Source of the DNA: Acidobacteriota bacterium | Lineage (GTDB): Bacteria > Acidobacteriota > Vicinamibacteria > Vicinamibacterales > UBA2999 | Direction of reading: 5' to 3' | Assembly: GCA_016184455.1 (NCBI GenBank) | Contig: JACPCS010000116.1 | Coordinates: 1 to 64,000, forward strand | DNA length: 64,000 bases | Shown here: piece by piece, positions 51,610-60,671 of the stretch | Layout of the letters: every line of letters starts with the position of its first letter | How positions within the stretch are numbered: position 1 is the stretch's first letter | Program-made: the position numbers and the translations under genes | The notes under the pieces: generated by a model | Databases searched by the model: none | Told to the model about the DNA's origin: nothing | What the model saw: only the letters and a program-made list of their open reading frames with translations

Positions 51610-52929
51610 ATGGCCACGCTCGAACGATCCGCGCCGGCCGCGTCGCACGTCCACGAACACGTCCTCGACAACGGTCTCCGCGTCCTGATCCAGGAGATGC
51701 GCACGGCGCCGCTGGCGTCGGTCTGGTGCTGGTATCGCGTCGGCTCGAAAGACGAGCCGAGCGGTCAGACGGGCGTCTCGCACTGGGTCGAGCACATGAA
51801 CTTCAAGGGGACGACGAACATCCCCCGCGACAAGGTGAAGGGGATCATCGAGCAGTTCGGCGGCTACTGGAACGGCTACACCTGGATCGACCAGACGACG
51901 TACACCGAGACCGCCACGCGCGACGCGCTCGATCGCATGCTGTTCATCGAAGCCGAGCGGATGGCGAACTGCCTGTACGATCCGGCCGACTGCGAGTCGG
52001 AGCGGACGGTCATCATCTCCGAGCTCCAGGGCGGCGAGAACGATCCCGACACGCTGCTCGACCAGGAGCTGACGGCCGCGGCGTTCAAGGCGCATCCCTA
52101 CCGGCACCCGACCATCGGCTGGCTCTCGGACCTGCAGGCGATGACGCGCGAGGATCTGTACGGGCACTACCGGCGGTTCTACGTCCCGAACAACGCGACG
52201 CTCGTCGTCGTCGGCGACGTCGATGCGCAGGAAGCCCTGCGCGCGGCCGCGCGCCATTTCGGTGCGATCCCGCCGGGCGAGGTGACGCGCCGGCCGCACA
52301 CGCGCGAGCCGGAGCAGCTCGGAGAACGGCGGGTGATGCTCCAGCGAGAGGGGACCACGGCCTACCTGAAGCTCGGGTATCACGCGCCGGCAATCGGCGA
52401 TCCCGACTTCTTCCCGATGCTCGTCCTCGACGCCGTGCTCACCGGCGCCAAGGGGATCAACCTGTGGGCGAGCTTCCGCACGCCGCCGCCGCAGCGGAGC
52501 GCGCGCCTGTATCGAGCGCTCATCGACGCGGGTCTGGCCTCCTCCGTCAGCGGCGGATTCGTGCCCACGGCGGAGCCGTTTCTCTACACGATTTCGTGCA
52601 CGGCCACGGAGGGGACGCCGCTCGCGAGGCTCGAGGAGGCGGCGCTCGCGGAAATCGACGCGGTGCGGCGCCTGGGGATTACCGCCGCCGAGCGCGACAA
52701 GGCCGTGCACCAGCTCCGCGCGCGCCTGGTGTTCGAGAACGACAGCATCACGAACATCGCCCACCAGCTCGGCTACTTCGAGACGATCGCGAGCTGGCGG
52801 ATCCTGCCGACGATTCGCTCGCGGATCGAGACGGTCACGATCGAGGAGGTCGCGGCCACGGCGGCCGAACGGCTGAAGCCGACCAACCGGACCATCGGCT
52901 GGTTCGAGCCGCTGCCCATCTCGTCATGA
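51610..52929 (+). CDS. M16-family zinc metallopeptidase, active subunit
   Basis: 439 residues. HWVEHMNFKGT (about 58-68) carries the inverted zinc motif HxxEH of M16 peptidases, and the downstream third ligand Glu fits in DPADCESERTVIISEL. The tandem M16 fold continues to the end. The N-terminus has no signal peptide, unlike many family members, so it may be cytoplasmic. It pairs with the next gene, which lacks the motif; such active/inactive pairs form heterodimers like mitochondrial processing peptidase. The start is the ATG at 51610, probably leaderless. Confidence 0.9.
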   Translation: MATLERSAPAASHVHEHVLDNGLRVLIQEMRTAPLASVWCWYRVGSKDEPSGQTGVSHWVEHMNFKGTTNIPRDKVKGIIEQFGGYWNGYTWIDQTTYTETATRDALDRMLFIEAERMANCLYDPADCESERTVIISELQGGENDPDTLLDQELTAAAFKAHPYRHPTIGWLSDLQAMTREDLYGHYRRFYVPNNATLVVVGDVDAQEALRAAARHFGAIPPGEVTRRPHTREPEQLGERRVMLQREGTTAYLKLGYHAPAIGDPDFFPMLVLDAVLTGAKGINLWASFRTPPPQRSARLYRALIDAGLASSVSGGFVPTAEPFLYTISCTATEGTPLARLEEAALAEIDAVRRLGITAAERDKAVHQLRARLVFENDSITNIAHQLGYFETIASWRILPTIRSRIETVTIEEVAATAAERLKPTNRTIGWFEPLPISS

Positions 52930-54206
52930 CGACCCTCACCCAGCGCGGGCTCGCGCCTGTCCGCACCGTGCTCGACAACGGCGCGGTCGTCATCGCCAAG
53001 CAGTCACAGACGACTCCCGCGGTCACCATTCACGCCGCCGTCGCGGCCGGCACCGTCTTCGATCCAGCGGACCGGGCGGGCGTGGCGCACTTCGTCTCGC
53101 GCACGATCGATCGCGGCACGGCCATGCAGTCGGCGGCGGCGATCGCCGAGGAGCTGGATCGCCGCGGCGTCTCGCTCAACGTGACTGTGAACCGGCACGT
53201 GCTCGCGCTCGTCTGCACGTGCCTGGTCGAGGACCTCGAGGCCGTGCTGCGGCTGGTGGCCGACTGCGTGCGCCATCCGGCATTTCCGGCCGACGAGGTG
53301 CATACGCGCCGCGGCGAGATCGTCACGATGATCCGGCAGGACCAGGACAACCCGGCCGCGATGGCGAGCGAAGGGCTGCTCGCGGATTTATACGGATCCA
53401 CGCACGGGTACGGCCGCCGGATCCGCGGGTCGATCGAGAACGTCGAGGCGATCGATCGCCCGACGCTCGAGCGCTTCCACCGGTCGCGGTTCGCGCCGGG
53501 GTCGCTGTCGCTCGTGCTGGTCGGCGATGTCGAGCCGTCCGCCGCCATCGATGGCGCCGCCGCGGCGTTTGCCGACTGGCACGCGCCGGCGCCGCCGCCC
53601 GTGCGGCTCGACGAGGTGCCCGCGGCCGCCGGCCGGCGCGTCCGCGTGATTCCGATGATGAACAAGGCGCAGGCCGACATCGCCTATGGCTTTACGAGCA
53701 TCCGGCGGGCGGATCCGGCGTACTACGCGTACTGGCTGATGAACAACATCCTCGGGCAGTACTCGCTCGGCGGACGGCTGGGCGACAGCATCCGCGAGCG
53801 GCAGGGCATGGCGTATTACGTCTTCAGCGCGCTCGATGCGAACGTGATTCCGGGGCCGCTGCTCATCCGCGCGGGCGTCAGCCCCGCCAACGTCGAGCGC
53901 GCGATCGCATCGATTGACGAGGAGCTCGGCAAGCTTGCCGCCGAGGGTCCCACCGAGAAGGAGCTGGCCGAGTCGAAGCAGTACCTGATCGGATCGATGC
54001 CGCGCCAGCTCGAGACGAACATCGGGATCGCCAATTTTCTGCAGACGGTGGAGTTCTTCGGGCTGGGTCTCGACTACGACCTGCGCGTCCCGGCGCTCCT
54101 GAATGCCGTCACGCGAGAGGGTGTCCACGAGGCGGCACGCCGGACGCTCGCGCCCGCACGCGCCACGGTCGTCGTCGCCGGACCGTACACCGGCCAGCCC
54201 GCATGA
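52926..54206 (+). CDS. M16-family peptidase-like protein, inactive partner
   Basis: 426 residues. It has the M16 fold (VRTVLDNGAVVIAKQSQTTP; AYYAYWLMNNILGQYSLGGRLGDSI, in parts) but reads HFVSR where HxxEH should be (about 55-59), so the zinc site is absent. It is probably the non-catalytic subunit that completes the substrate chamber of the preceding gene product. GMAYYVFSALDANVIPGPLLIR is well conserved. It overlaps its partner by 4 nt (ATGA) and the HAD gene by 4 nt. Confidence 0.88.
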   Translation: MTTLTQRGLAPVRTVLDNGAVVIAKQSQTTPAVTIHAAVAAGTVFDPADRAGVAHFVSRTIDRGTAMQSAAAIAEELDRRGVSLNVTVNRHVLALVCTCLVEDLEAVLRLVADCVRHPAFPADEVHTRRGEIVTMIRQDQDNPAAMASEGLLADLYGSTHGYGRRIRGSIENVEAIDRPTLERFHRSRFAPGSLSLVLVGDVEPSAAIDGAAAAFADWHAPAPPPVRLDEVPAAAGRRVRVIPMMNKAQADIAYGFTSIRRADPAYYAYWLMNNILGQYSLGGRLGDSIRERQGMAYYVFSALDANVIPGPLLIRAGVSPANVERAIASIDEELGKLAAEGPTEKELAESKQYLIGSMPRQLETNIGIANFLQTVEFFGLGLDYDLRVPALLNAVTREGVHEAARRTLAPARATVVVAGPYTGQPA

Positions 54207-54895
54207 ACATGGTCAAGGCGGTCTGCTTCGACGTCGACTTCACGCTGATCTATCCCGGTCCAACGTTTCAGGGCGAAGGGTACGCGCAGTTCTGCGCGCG
54301 CCACGGCATCACGGTCGACCCGTTGCGCTTTTCGGATGCAGTCCTGTCCGCCTCAGCGGTGCTCGACGACCAGGAGGACTACACCTACAGCGACGACATG
54401 TTCGTGCGCTACACCCGCCGAATCATCGAGGCGATGGGCGGATGCGGCGACCGGGTCGAGGCGGCGGCGCGCGAGATCTACGCCGAGTGGGCGGAGTGCC
54501 AGCACTTCTTCCTGTACGACGACGTCGCGCCGGCGCTGCGCGCGCTGGCGGCGCGCGGCATCAAGGTGGGGCTGATTTCCAACTCGCACCGCTGCCTGGC
54601 GTCGTTTCAGCAGCATTTCGAGCTGCACGGGCTGGTCGACGCGGCCATTTCGTCCTCTGAGCACGGCTATCTCAAGCCGCACCCGAGCATCTTCGAGTCG
54701 GCACTCGTGCTGCTCGGCGCCGCGCCGGCTGAAGCCGTGATGGTGGGCGACAGCGTGCCGCACGACATCGAAGGCGCACGCCGCGCCGGCATGCGCGCCG
54801 TCCTCGTGCACCGCGCGCCGCAGCCTGCGGTGCCCGTCCCGCCGGATGTGCCGGTCATCCGCGATCTTTCCGAGCTGCCGCCGCTGTTGATATAA
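54203..54895 (+). CDS. HAD-superfamily hydrolase
   Basis: 230 residues. Motif I is CFDVDFTLIY, with nucleophile and acid Asp at about 10 and 12. Motif II is GLISNSHRCL, and motif IV is AVMVGDSVPHDIEGARRAGM, as in phosphoglycolate-phosphatase-like HADs. A helical cap (about 25-100) is present. The substrate is unknown. It is co-transcribed with the M16 pair. The heptad element E5 begins 6 nt after its stop. Confidence 0.87.
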   Translation: MNMVKAVCFDVDFTLIYPGPTFQGEGYAQFCARHGITVDPLRFSDAVLSASAVLDDQEDYTYSDDMFVRYTRRIIEAMGGCGDRVEAAAREIYAEWAECQHFFLYDDVAPALRALAARGIKVGLISNSHRCLASFQQHFELHGLVDAAISSSEHGYLKPHPSIFESALVLLGAAPAEAVMVGDSVPHDIEGARRAGMRAVLVHRAPQPAVPVPPDVPVIRDLSELPPLLI

Positions 54896-54901
54896 ATACC
54901 C

Positions 54902-54992
54902 AGCTCGTAGCTGGTAGTCAGTAGGCGGTAGCCAGATCGTAGTTGGTAGTTGTGTGTTGCTACCAGCTACCGACTACCAGCTACCACCTGGG
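54902..54992 (+). repeat. heptad-phased hairpin element E5 (13 units)
   Basis: Thirteen 7-mers in phase: agctcgt, agctggt, agtcagt, aggcggt, agccaga, tcgtagt, tggtagt, tgtgtgt, tgctacc, agctacc, gactacc, agctacc, acctggg. The GGTAG-type word switches to CTACC-type after unit 8. It ends 9 nt before the next ATG, running directly into the Shine-Dalgarno. Confidence 0.92.
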
Positions 54993-55001
54993 GGAGGACC
55001 T

Positions 55002-55529
55002 ATGTTCAGACATTCGATCGCACTGGCGGCGTGCGTCCTGTCTGTGGGCGCGGGGCTGGCCGTGGCCCAGGCGCCCAAGCCCGCGCAGCCTGCGCAGACC
55101 GCGCAACCACGCAGCGGCGAAACGTATCTGTGGCACGGCGAGCTCGTGTCGGTCGACGCGAAAGGGATCCTCACCGTCCGCGCGCGCGTCCTTGGCGACG
55201 TCGCCACGGAGGTGGGCCGCTTCAATGCGGGCGATCGCGTTCTGCTCACGTGGTCGGGGCTCGACATTCACGCGGGCGCGGTGCGCCGCGTCACCAAGTA
55301 CGAGCCCGGTCAGCAGATCCTCGACTTCTTCGCGCTCCCGGTGGAGCTCGCCTCGCGCGACATACAGAACGACACCATGTCGTTCCGGGTCCGCGTCCCT
55401 GAGGCGGCGGTCGGCGCGATCAAGGGGATGAAGCCGGGCGGCTGGGTGACGGTGACGACCCGCCATCGGCCGAAAGGGGACGCCGACGTGATCGTCGCCG
55501 TCACCGGCTACGTGAAGAGCCAGACATGA
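55002..55529 (+). CDS. exported protein, unknown function
   Basis: 175 residues from the ATG at 55002 (GGGGGAGGA upstream). The signal peptide MFRHSIALAACVLSVGAGLA ends near AVAQA, then a Pro/Gln/Ala linker. The remainder is beta-rich (GETYLWHGELVSVDAKG, SFRVRVPEAAVGAIKGMKPG), perhaps a small OB-like or beta-barrel domain. I see no known motif. It is the last gene before the 31-bp inverted repeat, whose left arm begins at its stop codon. Confidence 0.72.
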   Translation: MFRHSIALAACVLSVGAGLAVAQAPKPAQPAQTAQPRSGETYLWHGELVSVDAKGILTVRARVLGDVATEVGRFNAGDRVLLTWSGLDIHAGAVRRVTKYEPGQQILDFFALPVELASRDIQNDTMSFRVRVPEAAVGAIKGMKPGGWVTVTTRHRPKGDADVIVAVTGYVKSQT

Positions 55530-55613
55530 AACGGGGTCGGAGGTCATTTAAAGAGGACATTGCCGACCGACAACATCGGCGGTGTCCTCTTTAAATGACC
55601 TCCGACCCCGTTT
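55529..55613. mobile_element. 85-bp element with perfect 31-bp inverted repeats (MITE/REP-like hairpin)
   Basis: The left arm begins AAACGGGGTCGGAGGTCA and ends AAAGAGGACA at 55559; the right arm is its exact complement at 55583-55613, and the loop is 23 nt. The last T of the stem continues into TTTTT on plus, so it can terminate the gene ending at 55529; it lies 2 nt past the stop of the convergent hit gene. The length and perfection of the arms suggest a recent insertion of a non-autonomous element. No transposase is in the window. Confidence 0.7.
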
Positions 55614-55615
55614 TT

Positions 55616-55960
55616 CTACCCCGGCGGCCAGGTCAGCGCCCGGCCCGCGAGCAGGTGGAGGTGGATGTGAAACACGCTCTGCCCGGCTTCGCGGTTCACG
55701 TTGAACACCGTGCGATAGCCGCGCTCGTGATAGCCGTGGTCTTTCGCGAGCGCGGCCGCCCTCCGGAACATCGACCCCACGAGCGCGTCGTCGTCGGGCG
55801 TCAAGTCGTTCAGCGTGGCGATGTGCCTGCGCGGAAGGATCAGCACGTGCAGCGGCGCCTGCGGGTTGAGGTCCTTGACCACCACGAGGCGCTCGTCCTG
55901 GTGGACGAGCGTCGCCGGAATCTCTCCGGCGATGATTCGGCAGAACAGACAATCGCTCAT
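55616..55960 (-). CDS. HIT-family nucleotide-binding hydrolase
   Basis: 114 residues from the ATG at 55960, starting DCLFCRIIAGEIPATLV. The histidine triad is SVFHIHLHLLAGR, as in Hint-type proteins that hydrolyse AMP-lysine or adenosine phosphoramidates. HVLILPRRHIATLNDL is the family core. It overlaps prmC by 4 nt and is the last gene of the aspA-to-hit run. Confidence 0.93.
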   Translation of the reverse strand: MSDCLFCRIIAGEIPATLVHQDERLVVVKDLNPQAPLHVLILPRRHIATLNDLTPDDDALVGSMFRRAAALAKDHGYHERGYRTVFNVNREAGQSVFHIHLHLLAGRALTWPPG

Positions 55961-56805
55961 GTCCGTCGAATGATAGCTGTTCGCGGAATGCCTTGCAGGT
56001 CCTGCCGGACGCGGACGAGCTCGAGCGCGCGCCGCGCCGCCACCAGCCGCTCGACGTCTTCCTCCTGGCCGTAGCCGAACTCCATCACCAGCCACCCGCC
56101 GCCCTCGAGCTTCTGCGCCGCCGCGTCGAGCACGCCGGCGATGTCGCGAAGCCCTTCGTCGCCGCCAAAGAGCGCCACATCCGGCTCGTGCCGCACGTCG
56201 GCCCCGAGGATTGGCTTGTCGCGGTCTTTCACGTAGGGCGGATTGGCGGCGATCACGTCGAACGGTCCGGCAACCCCGTCGAGGTACGCCGTTTCGACCA
56301 GTGCAACCCGGTCGGCGACGCCGTGACGCGCCGCATTGCGGCGGGCCACCTCGAGGGCGTCGCGGGAAATGTCGGTCGCCACCACCCGGCAAGCCGGGCA
56401 GTCGTGGGCGATGGCGACCGCGATGCACCCGCTGCCAGTGCCGACGTCCGCGACGCGCGGTTCGCGCAGACCACGCCCGATCGCCAGGGCTTCTTCGACG
56501 ATGAACTCTGTCTCAGGACGAGGGATCAGGACGGCGGGCGTGACAACGAAGTCGAGGCCCCAGAACTCACGGACGCCGGTGATGTACGCGCTCGGCTCGC
56601 GGCGCTCTCGGCGCGCGATCCATTCGGAGAACCGCGGTTCGAGCGCGGGCGGCGCCGCCTCGTGCTGCGAGGCGAGCAGGCGCGCCCGGTCCCAGCCGAG
56701 GATCGTGCGTGCGTAGAGGTCGACGTCGATGGCCGCTTCGTCCGGACGGATGCTGGCGGCGACGAGCCGCGCGCGCGCGTGGGCCAGCCGGTCGTGCAGC
56801 GTCAA
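55957..56805 (-). CDS. prmC: peptide chain release factor N5-glutamine methyltransferase
   Basis: 282 residues. [16 protein letters not shown] and [16 protein letters not shown] are PrmC signatures, [16 protein letters not shown] binds SAM, and AANPPYVKD is the catalytic NPPY motif. It methylates the GGQ glutamine of release factors; its substrate gene prfA is immediately upstream. The TTG start overlaps the prfA stop (TTGA), the usual coupled arrangement. Confidence 0.94.
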   Translation of the reverse strand: MTLHDRLAHARARLVAASIRPDEAAIDVDLYARTILGWDRARLLASQHEAAPPALEPRFSEWIARRERREPSAYITGVREFWGLDFVVTPAVLIPRPETEFIVEEALAIGRGLREPRVADVGTGSGCIAVAIAHDCPACRVVATDISRDALEVARRNAARHGVADRVALVETAYLDGVAGPFDVIAANPPYVKDRDKPILGADVRHEPDVALFGGDEGLRDIAGVLDAAAQKLEGGGWLVMEFGYGQEEDVERLVAARRALELVRVRQDLQGIPRTAIIRRT

Positions 56806-57875
56806 TTGACGGTCGTGGCTTCCTTGAGCTTCTCGGCCGTGTAGAAGGCGATCACCTGGTCGAGGATCTCGCCCGGGTCTCCCTCGAGCACGTCGTGCAG
56901 GCGGTGCGTGGTGAAGTTGATGCGGTGGTCCGTAATCCGGCTCTGCGGGAAGTTGTAGGTGCGGATCTTTTCCGAGCGTTCCCCGGTGCCCACCTGGCCG
57001 CGCCGCTCCTTCGCGATCGCCTCGTGCTGCTTGCGCATCTCCACTTCATAGAGCCGCGCCCGGAGCACCTTCATCGCCTTCGCCCGGTTCTTGATCTGCG
57101 ACTTCTCGTCCTGCTGCGAGACGACCAGACCGGTGGGGATGTGCGTGACGCGGACCGCCGAATACGTAGTGTTGACGCTCTGGCCGCCGGGGCCGCTCGA
57201 GCAGAACGTGTCGATCCGCAGGTCCTTTTCGTTGATCTGCACGTCGACCTCCTCGGCCTCGGGGAGGACGGCCACCGTTGCAGTCGACGTGTGGATGCGC
57301 CCGCTCGCCTCGGTGGCCGGCACGCGCTGGACCCGATGCACGCCGCTCTCGTACTTGAGGCGGCTGTAGACCCCCTTGCCCTCGATCGACGCAATGACTT
57401 CCTTGAGGCCGCCGGCCGAGCTCTCGCTCGACGACATCACCTCGAGCTTCCAGCCCTGACGCTCCGCGAAGCGGCTGTACATGCGGAAGAGATCGGCGGC
57501 AAAGAGCGCCGCCTCGTCGCCGCCCGTGCCGGCGCGGATTTCGAGGAGGACGTTCTTCTCGTCGTTCGGATCCTTCGGGACGAGCAGCCGCCGCAAGTCG
57601 GCGAGGATCGCCTCGCGCCGTTCGAGCAACCCTGTGAGCTCCTCCTGCGCGAGCTCGCGCATGTCCGCATCGGAGCCGCGCGCGAGCTCCTCGGCGCCGT
57701 CGATGTCCTTCTGAACGGCCTTGTACTCTCTGTACTTCTCCACGAGTGGCTCGAGGTCGGAGAGCGCCTTTGCCGCCTTGCGATACTCGGTGGGATCCGA
57801 CTGCACCTCGGCTGTGCCGAGGCGCGTCATCAGCTCCTCGTATTGCGTCTCCACGGCACTGAGCTTGTCGAACAC
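56802..57875 (-). CDS. prfA: peptide chain release factor 1
   Basis: 357 residues. The tripeptide-type anticodon region lies in the middle, and the GGQ motif is in [19 protein letters not shown] (about 225-245). [20 protein letters not shown] and [10 protein letters not shown] are class I release-factor signatures; RF1 rather than RF2 is indicated by full length and lack of the in-frame stop. It reads UAA and UAG. GTG start directly after the moaD stop. It follows moaE-moaD, an unusual neighbour. Confidence 0.95.
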   Translation of the reverse strand: MFDKLSAVETQYEELMTRLGTAEVQSDPTEYRKAAKALSDLEPLVEKYREYKAVQKDIDGAEELARGSDADMRELAQEELTGLLERREAILADLRRLLVPKDPNDEKNVLLEIRAGTGGDEAALFAADLFRMYSRFAERQGWKLEVMSSSESSAGGLKEVIASIEGKGVYSRLKYESGVHRVQRVPATEASGRIHTSTATVAVLPEAEEVDVQINEKDLRIDTFCSSGPGGQSVNTTYSAVRVTHIPTGLVVSQQDEKSQIKNRAKAMKVLRARLYEVEMRKQHEAIAKERRGQVGTGERSEKIRTYNFPQSRITDHRINFTTHRLHDVLEGDPGEILDQVIAFYTAEKLKEATTVN

Positions 57876-58121
57876 TTATCCTCCGGACACCGGCGGCAGA
57901 AACGCCACCTCATCGCCTTCGTGTACCGCGGCGCCCATGCGCGAATATTCCGCGTTGACGGCCACCGACATCGTCCGCTCGTACTCCACGAGGGACGGCA
58001 TCTCGCTCTTCAGCGCGTTCCAGACCGTCTGCACCGTCGCGTGATCGGGCACCTCGCGAACCAGCTCGGCAGCACCGGCCAGATCGCGCAGCCGGGCAAA
58101 CAGCCGTATGGTCACGCGCAT
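57876..58121 (-). CDS. moaD: molybdopterin synthase sulfur carrier subunit
   Basis: 81 residues, ubiquitin-like fold ending VAFLPPVSGG; the C-terminal Gly-Gly is the thiocarboxylate carrier. It supplies sulfur to MoaE to make molybdopterin from precursor Z. It overlaps moaE by 10 nt. Confidence 0.93.
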   Translation of the reverse strand: MRVTIRLFARLRDLAGAAELVREVPDHATVQTVWNALKSEMPSLVEYERTMSVAVNAEYSRMGAAVHEGDEVAFLPPVSGG

Positions 58122-58588
58122 GCGATCCGCTGCGCCGCCTGCCTGGCGTTCTCGTCGTCCGGGTCGGCGGTCGCGCCCTCCAGCCAGACGTCGCCCCCCT
58201 CAAAGTGCTCCCGTTTCCAGATCGGGACGATCTGCTTCACCCGCTCGATCGCATACCGGCATGCGGCGAACGCGTCGGACCGATGGGGCGACACGGCCAC
58301 GATGACGATGCTCGCCTCGCCGATCTCCAGACGTCCGATCCGGTGGTGCAGGCCGAGCCGCACATCCGGCCACGTCGCGCGCGCCTCGTCGACGATGCGG
58401 TGCAGTGCGCGGACGGCGAGCGGCTCGTACGCCTCGTACTCGAGAAAGCACACGTTTCGGCCCTGATTGTGGTCGCGCACGAGGCCCGTGAACGTCGCGA
58501 CAGCGCCGTCGCCGCGGGCCTCTCTCACGAGCTCCGTCGTCAGCGCCTCGAGATCGAGCCGCTCGGCGGTGATGGCGACCTGGGCCAT
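58112..58588 (-). CDS. moaE: molybdopterin synthase catalytic subunit
   Basis: 158 residues from the ATG at 58588 (MAQVAITAERLDLEAL). GAVATFTGLVRDHNQGR, LEYEAYEPLA, HHRIGRLEIGEASIVIVAVS and VPIWKREHFEGGDVWLEG are MoaE signatures, with active-site Lys in the last two. It transfers two sulfurs to precursor Z. Just 4 nt after thiD. The other moa/moe genes are not in the window. Confidence 0.94.
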   Translation of the reverse strand: MAQVAITAERLDLEALTTELVREARGDGAVATFTGLVRDHNQGRNVCFLEYEAYEPLAVRALHRIVDEARATWPDVRLGLHHRIGRLEIGEASIVIVAVSPHRSDAFAACRYAIERVKQIVPIWKREHFEGGDVWLEGATADPDDENARQAAQRIACA

Positions 58589-58592
58589 GGAT

Positions 58593-59393
58593 TCAGTATA
58601 GCTTCCAGAAATGGTCCATCGGGGCGTGCCCACGGCCCAGATCCGGCGCGGATCGGATCGCACCCGCGATGTAGGCCTGGACCAACGGCACGGCCTCTTC
58701 GAGCGACGTCCCGAGCGCGAGCCGGGCCGCCAGCGCGGCGGAAAAGGTGCAGCCGGTGCCGTGCGTCGCGCGGCCGGCGACGCGCTCCGCGCGAAATTCG
58801 CGAAACCGCTCGCCGTCGTACAGCAGGTCGACGATATCGAGCGATGCGGCGTGTCCGCCCGTGATGATCACGGCGGTCGCACCGAGCGCGGCGATGCGGC
58901 GCGCCGCCGTGCGCCGGTCGTCGTCGCTCGTGATCGCCATTCCCGCCAGCACCTCCGCTTCGGGGATGTTCGGCGTCACGACAAACGCGCGGCGGATGAG
59001 CTCCACTTTCATGGCCGCGACCGCTTCGTCATCGATCAGTCGATCGCCACTCGTGGCCACCATGACCGGATCCACGACCAGGAACGGAATATCGAGCTCG
59101 GCGACGGCGGCCGCTGCCGCTTCGACGACTGCCGCGGTCGGCAGCATGCCAGTCTTCGCCGCGTGTACCCCGATGTCGGAGACGACTGCCTCGATTTGTG
59201 CCGTGATGAGATCCGCCGGAACCGGCTGAAACGAGGCCACCCCTGACGTGTTCTGCGCGGTGACGGCGGTGATTGCACTCACGCCGTACACGCGGTGTGC
59301 CGCAAACGTTTTCAGATCGGCCTGGATGCCCGCTCCACCGCTCGAATCGCTGCCGGCGACGGTCAGCGCGACGCGCGGCCGAGCAGTGTCCAC
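58593..59393 (-). CDS. thiD: hydroxymethylpyrimidine / phosphomethylpyrimidine kinase
   Basis: 266 residues, ribokinase-like fold. [20 protein letters not shown] is the substrate-binding start, GVHAAKTGM and [13 protein letters not shown] follow, and [14 protein letters not shown] holds the catalytic Asp-equivalent GTGC loop. It phosphorylates HMP twice for thiamine synthesis. GTG start 31 nt inside the bioY end, so the two are coupled. No TPP riboswitch is visible before it. Confidence 0.93.
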   Translation of the reverse strand: MDTARPRVALTVAGSDSSGGAGIQADLKTFAAHRVYGVSAITAVTAQNTSGVASFQPVPADLITAQIEAVVSDIGVHAAKTGMLPTAAVVEAAAAAVAELDIPFLVVDPVMVATSGDRLIDDEAVAAMKVELIRRAFVVTPNIPEAEVLAGMAITSDDDRRTAARRIAALGATAVIITGGHAASLDIVDLLYDGERFREFRAERVAGRATHGTGCTFSAALAARLALGTSLEEAVPLVQAYIAGAIRSAPDLGRGHAPMDHFWKLY

Positions 59394-59953
59394 AGGCCGG
59401 GCAGGACGCCGGCGGCCGCGACGAGCTTCAGGACGTCGGCCGCGATGAACGGATACACGCCGGCGGCCAGCGCGCCGGCCAGTCCGAGGGATGTGCTCAG
59501 CCAGATCGTGCCGCAGGCGTACACGACGAGGAGCCCGGCCAGCATCGCGGCGATCGACGTCGGATAACGGCGGTCGAATCCCCGTTGGGCGAGATACCCG
59601 ACGAGCAGTGCCGCGATGGGATACGCCATCAGATACCCGCCGGTCGGTCCGAGGAGCCGCAGCGGTCCGGGCGGCAGCGTCGTCGACGCGGCGAAGACGG
59701 GCAGTCCGGCGATTCCAGCGGCCAGATACACGACCTGGCTCGCGAGACCGAGCCGCGCGCCAAGTGCCAGTCCGCCGAGGAGCACGACCATCGGCTGGAA
59801 CGTGAATGGAACCGCGGTGAACGGAAGGGGAATGCTGATCTGCGCCGCGGCCGCTGTGAGCGCGAATACAAACAGCACGGCCAGCGCGCGCACGAGGCCG
59901 ACAGGCGCGTCACGCCGAACCGCGAGCGCGTCGATGAACGGAGACGGGTGCAT
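59363..59953 (-). CDS. bioY: biotin transporter BioY
   Basis: 196 residues, about six membrane helices. [20 protein letters not shown] and [20 protein letters not shown] are BioY signatures. It is the substrate-binding S component of ECF-type biotin transporters, which may act alone or with BioMN; no ATPase or T component is present nearby. It starts 22 nt after the methyltransferase stop. Confidence 0.93.
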   Translation of the reverse strand: MHPSPFIDALAVRRDAPVGLVRALAVLFVFALTAAAAQISIPLPFTAVPFTFQPMVVLLGGLALGARLGLASQVVYLAAGIAGLPVFAASTTLPPGPLRLLGPTGGYLMAYPIAALLVGYLAQRGFDRRYPTSIAAMLAGLLVVYACGTIWLSTSLGLAGALAAGVYPFIAADVLKLVAAAGVLPGLWTLLGRASR

Positions 59954-59975
59954 GCCGGGCGATTGTACCGCAGGC

Positions 59976-60671
59976 CTAACGGCCGAGGACGAGCAGGTAC
60001 TGGTATGGCAGATCCTGCCGCGCGAGCACGCGGAGGCCGGCCGCTTCGGCGTCGCGCTCGACGCTCACCGCCTCGACACGCACGCCCTCTGAAGGCGCCG
60101 GCCCCGGTCCGCCACGGCCGGGTCGGTAGTTGACGATGCCGATGCGGCCGCCAGGTTTGAGCGAGGCCGCGAGATTGCGGAGGAACGCGATGCGATCGGT
60201 GACCTCCGGGTACACGTCCACGATGAGGACGGCATCGAGGGCGCGCGGCGGCAGGTTGGGCGAGCTGTCGGACCCGAGCCGCGTCTCTACGTTTCGCAGC
60301 CCTTCGCGCGCGACGCGTCGTCGAATGGCGCCGAGCATTTCCGGCTGCACGTCCTGGGCGTAGACGAGCCCGTTCGGCCCGACGCGCCGCGCGAGCCGGA
60401 TCGTGAACCAGCCGGCGCCAGCACCGATGTCGGCCACCGCGGCGCCGTCCGCGATGCCGAGCACGTCCATGATCTCGTCGGGTTTCTGCCACGCTTCTCG
60501 GTCGGGGCCTTCGAGCAGACCGAGGTCCTGTGGCGGGAAAAGCCGGCCTGATCGGCCAGCGGCGGTCTGCAACTCCCAACGCCCAACTCCCAAAACCCAA
60601 GCGTGGGCGTTGGTCATTGGCAGTTGGAAACTGAGGGCGCTGAGCGCGAGAGCCAGTGCCAGCGGGGCCAT
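59976..60671 (-). CDS. class I SAM-dependent methyltransferase with signal-like N-terminus
   Basis: 231 residues from the ATG at 60671, which overlaps the aspA stop (TAATG). The SAM motif is VADIGAGAGWFTIRLARRVG; VLIVDVYPEV and LKPGGRIGIVNYRPG are motifs of the same fold. LLEGPDREAWQKPDEIMDVL before the motif is typical of a secreted/periplasmic methyltransferase group. The first 13 residues (MAPLALALALSAL) are hydrophobic; residues about 14-34 are encoded by heptad element E2. The substrate is unknown. Confidence 0.82.
   Translation of the reverse strand: MAPLALALALSALSFQLPMTNAHAWVLGVGRWELQTAAGRSGRLFPPQDLGLLEGPDREAWQKPDEIMDVLGIADGAAVADIGAGAGWFTIRLARRVGPNGLVYAQDVQPEMLGAIRRRVAREGLRNVETRLGSDSSPNLPPRALDAVLIVDVYPEVTDRIAFLRNLAASLKPGGRIGIVNYRPGRGGPGPAPSEGVRVEAVSVERDAEAAGLRVLARQDLPYQYLLVLGR
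60570..60632 (-). repeat. heptad-phased hairpin element E2 (9 units, inside a coding region)
   Basis: Plus-strand units in strict phase: caactcc, caacgcc, caactcc, caaaacc, caagcgt, gggcgtt, ggtcatt, ggcagtt, ggaaact. The CAACNCC word switches to GGNNGTT-type complements at the centre. Translated as residues about 14-34 of the methyltransferase. Confidence 0.88.

Noticed and set aside
54902-54992. CRISPR-like array
   Set aside because: Units are 7 nt, degenerate and inverted at the centre; there are no 25-40 nt repeats with unique spacers and no cas gene.
59393-59453. TPP riboswitch before thiD
   Set aside because: The region is the coding end of bioY; none of the conserved thi-box motifs are seen.
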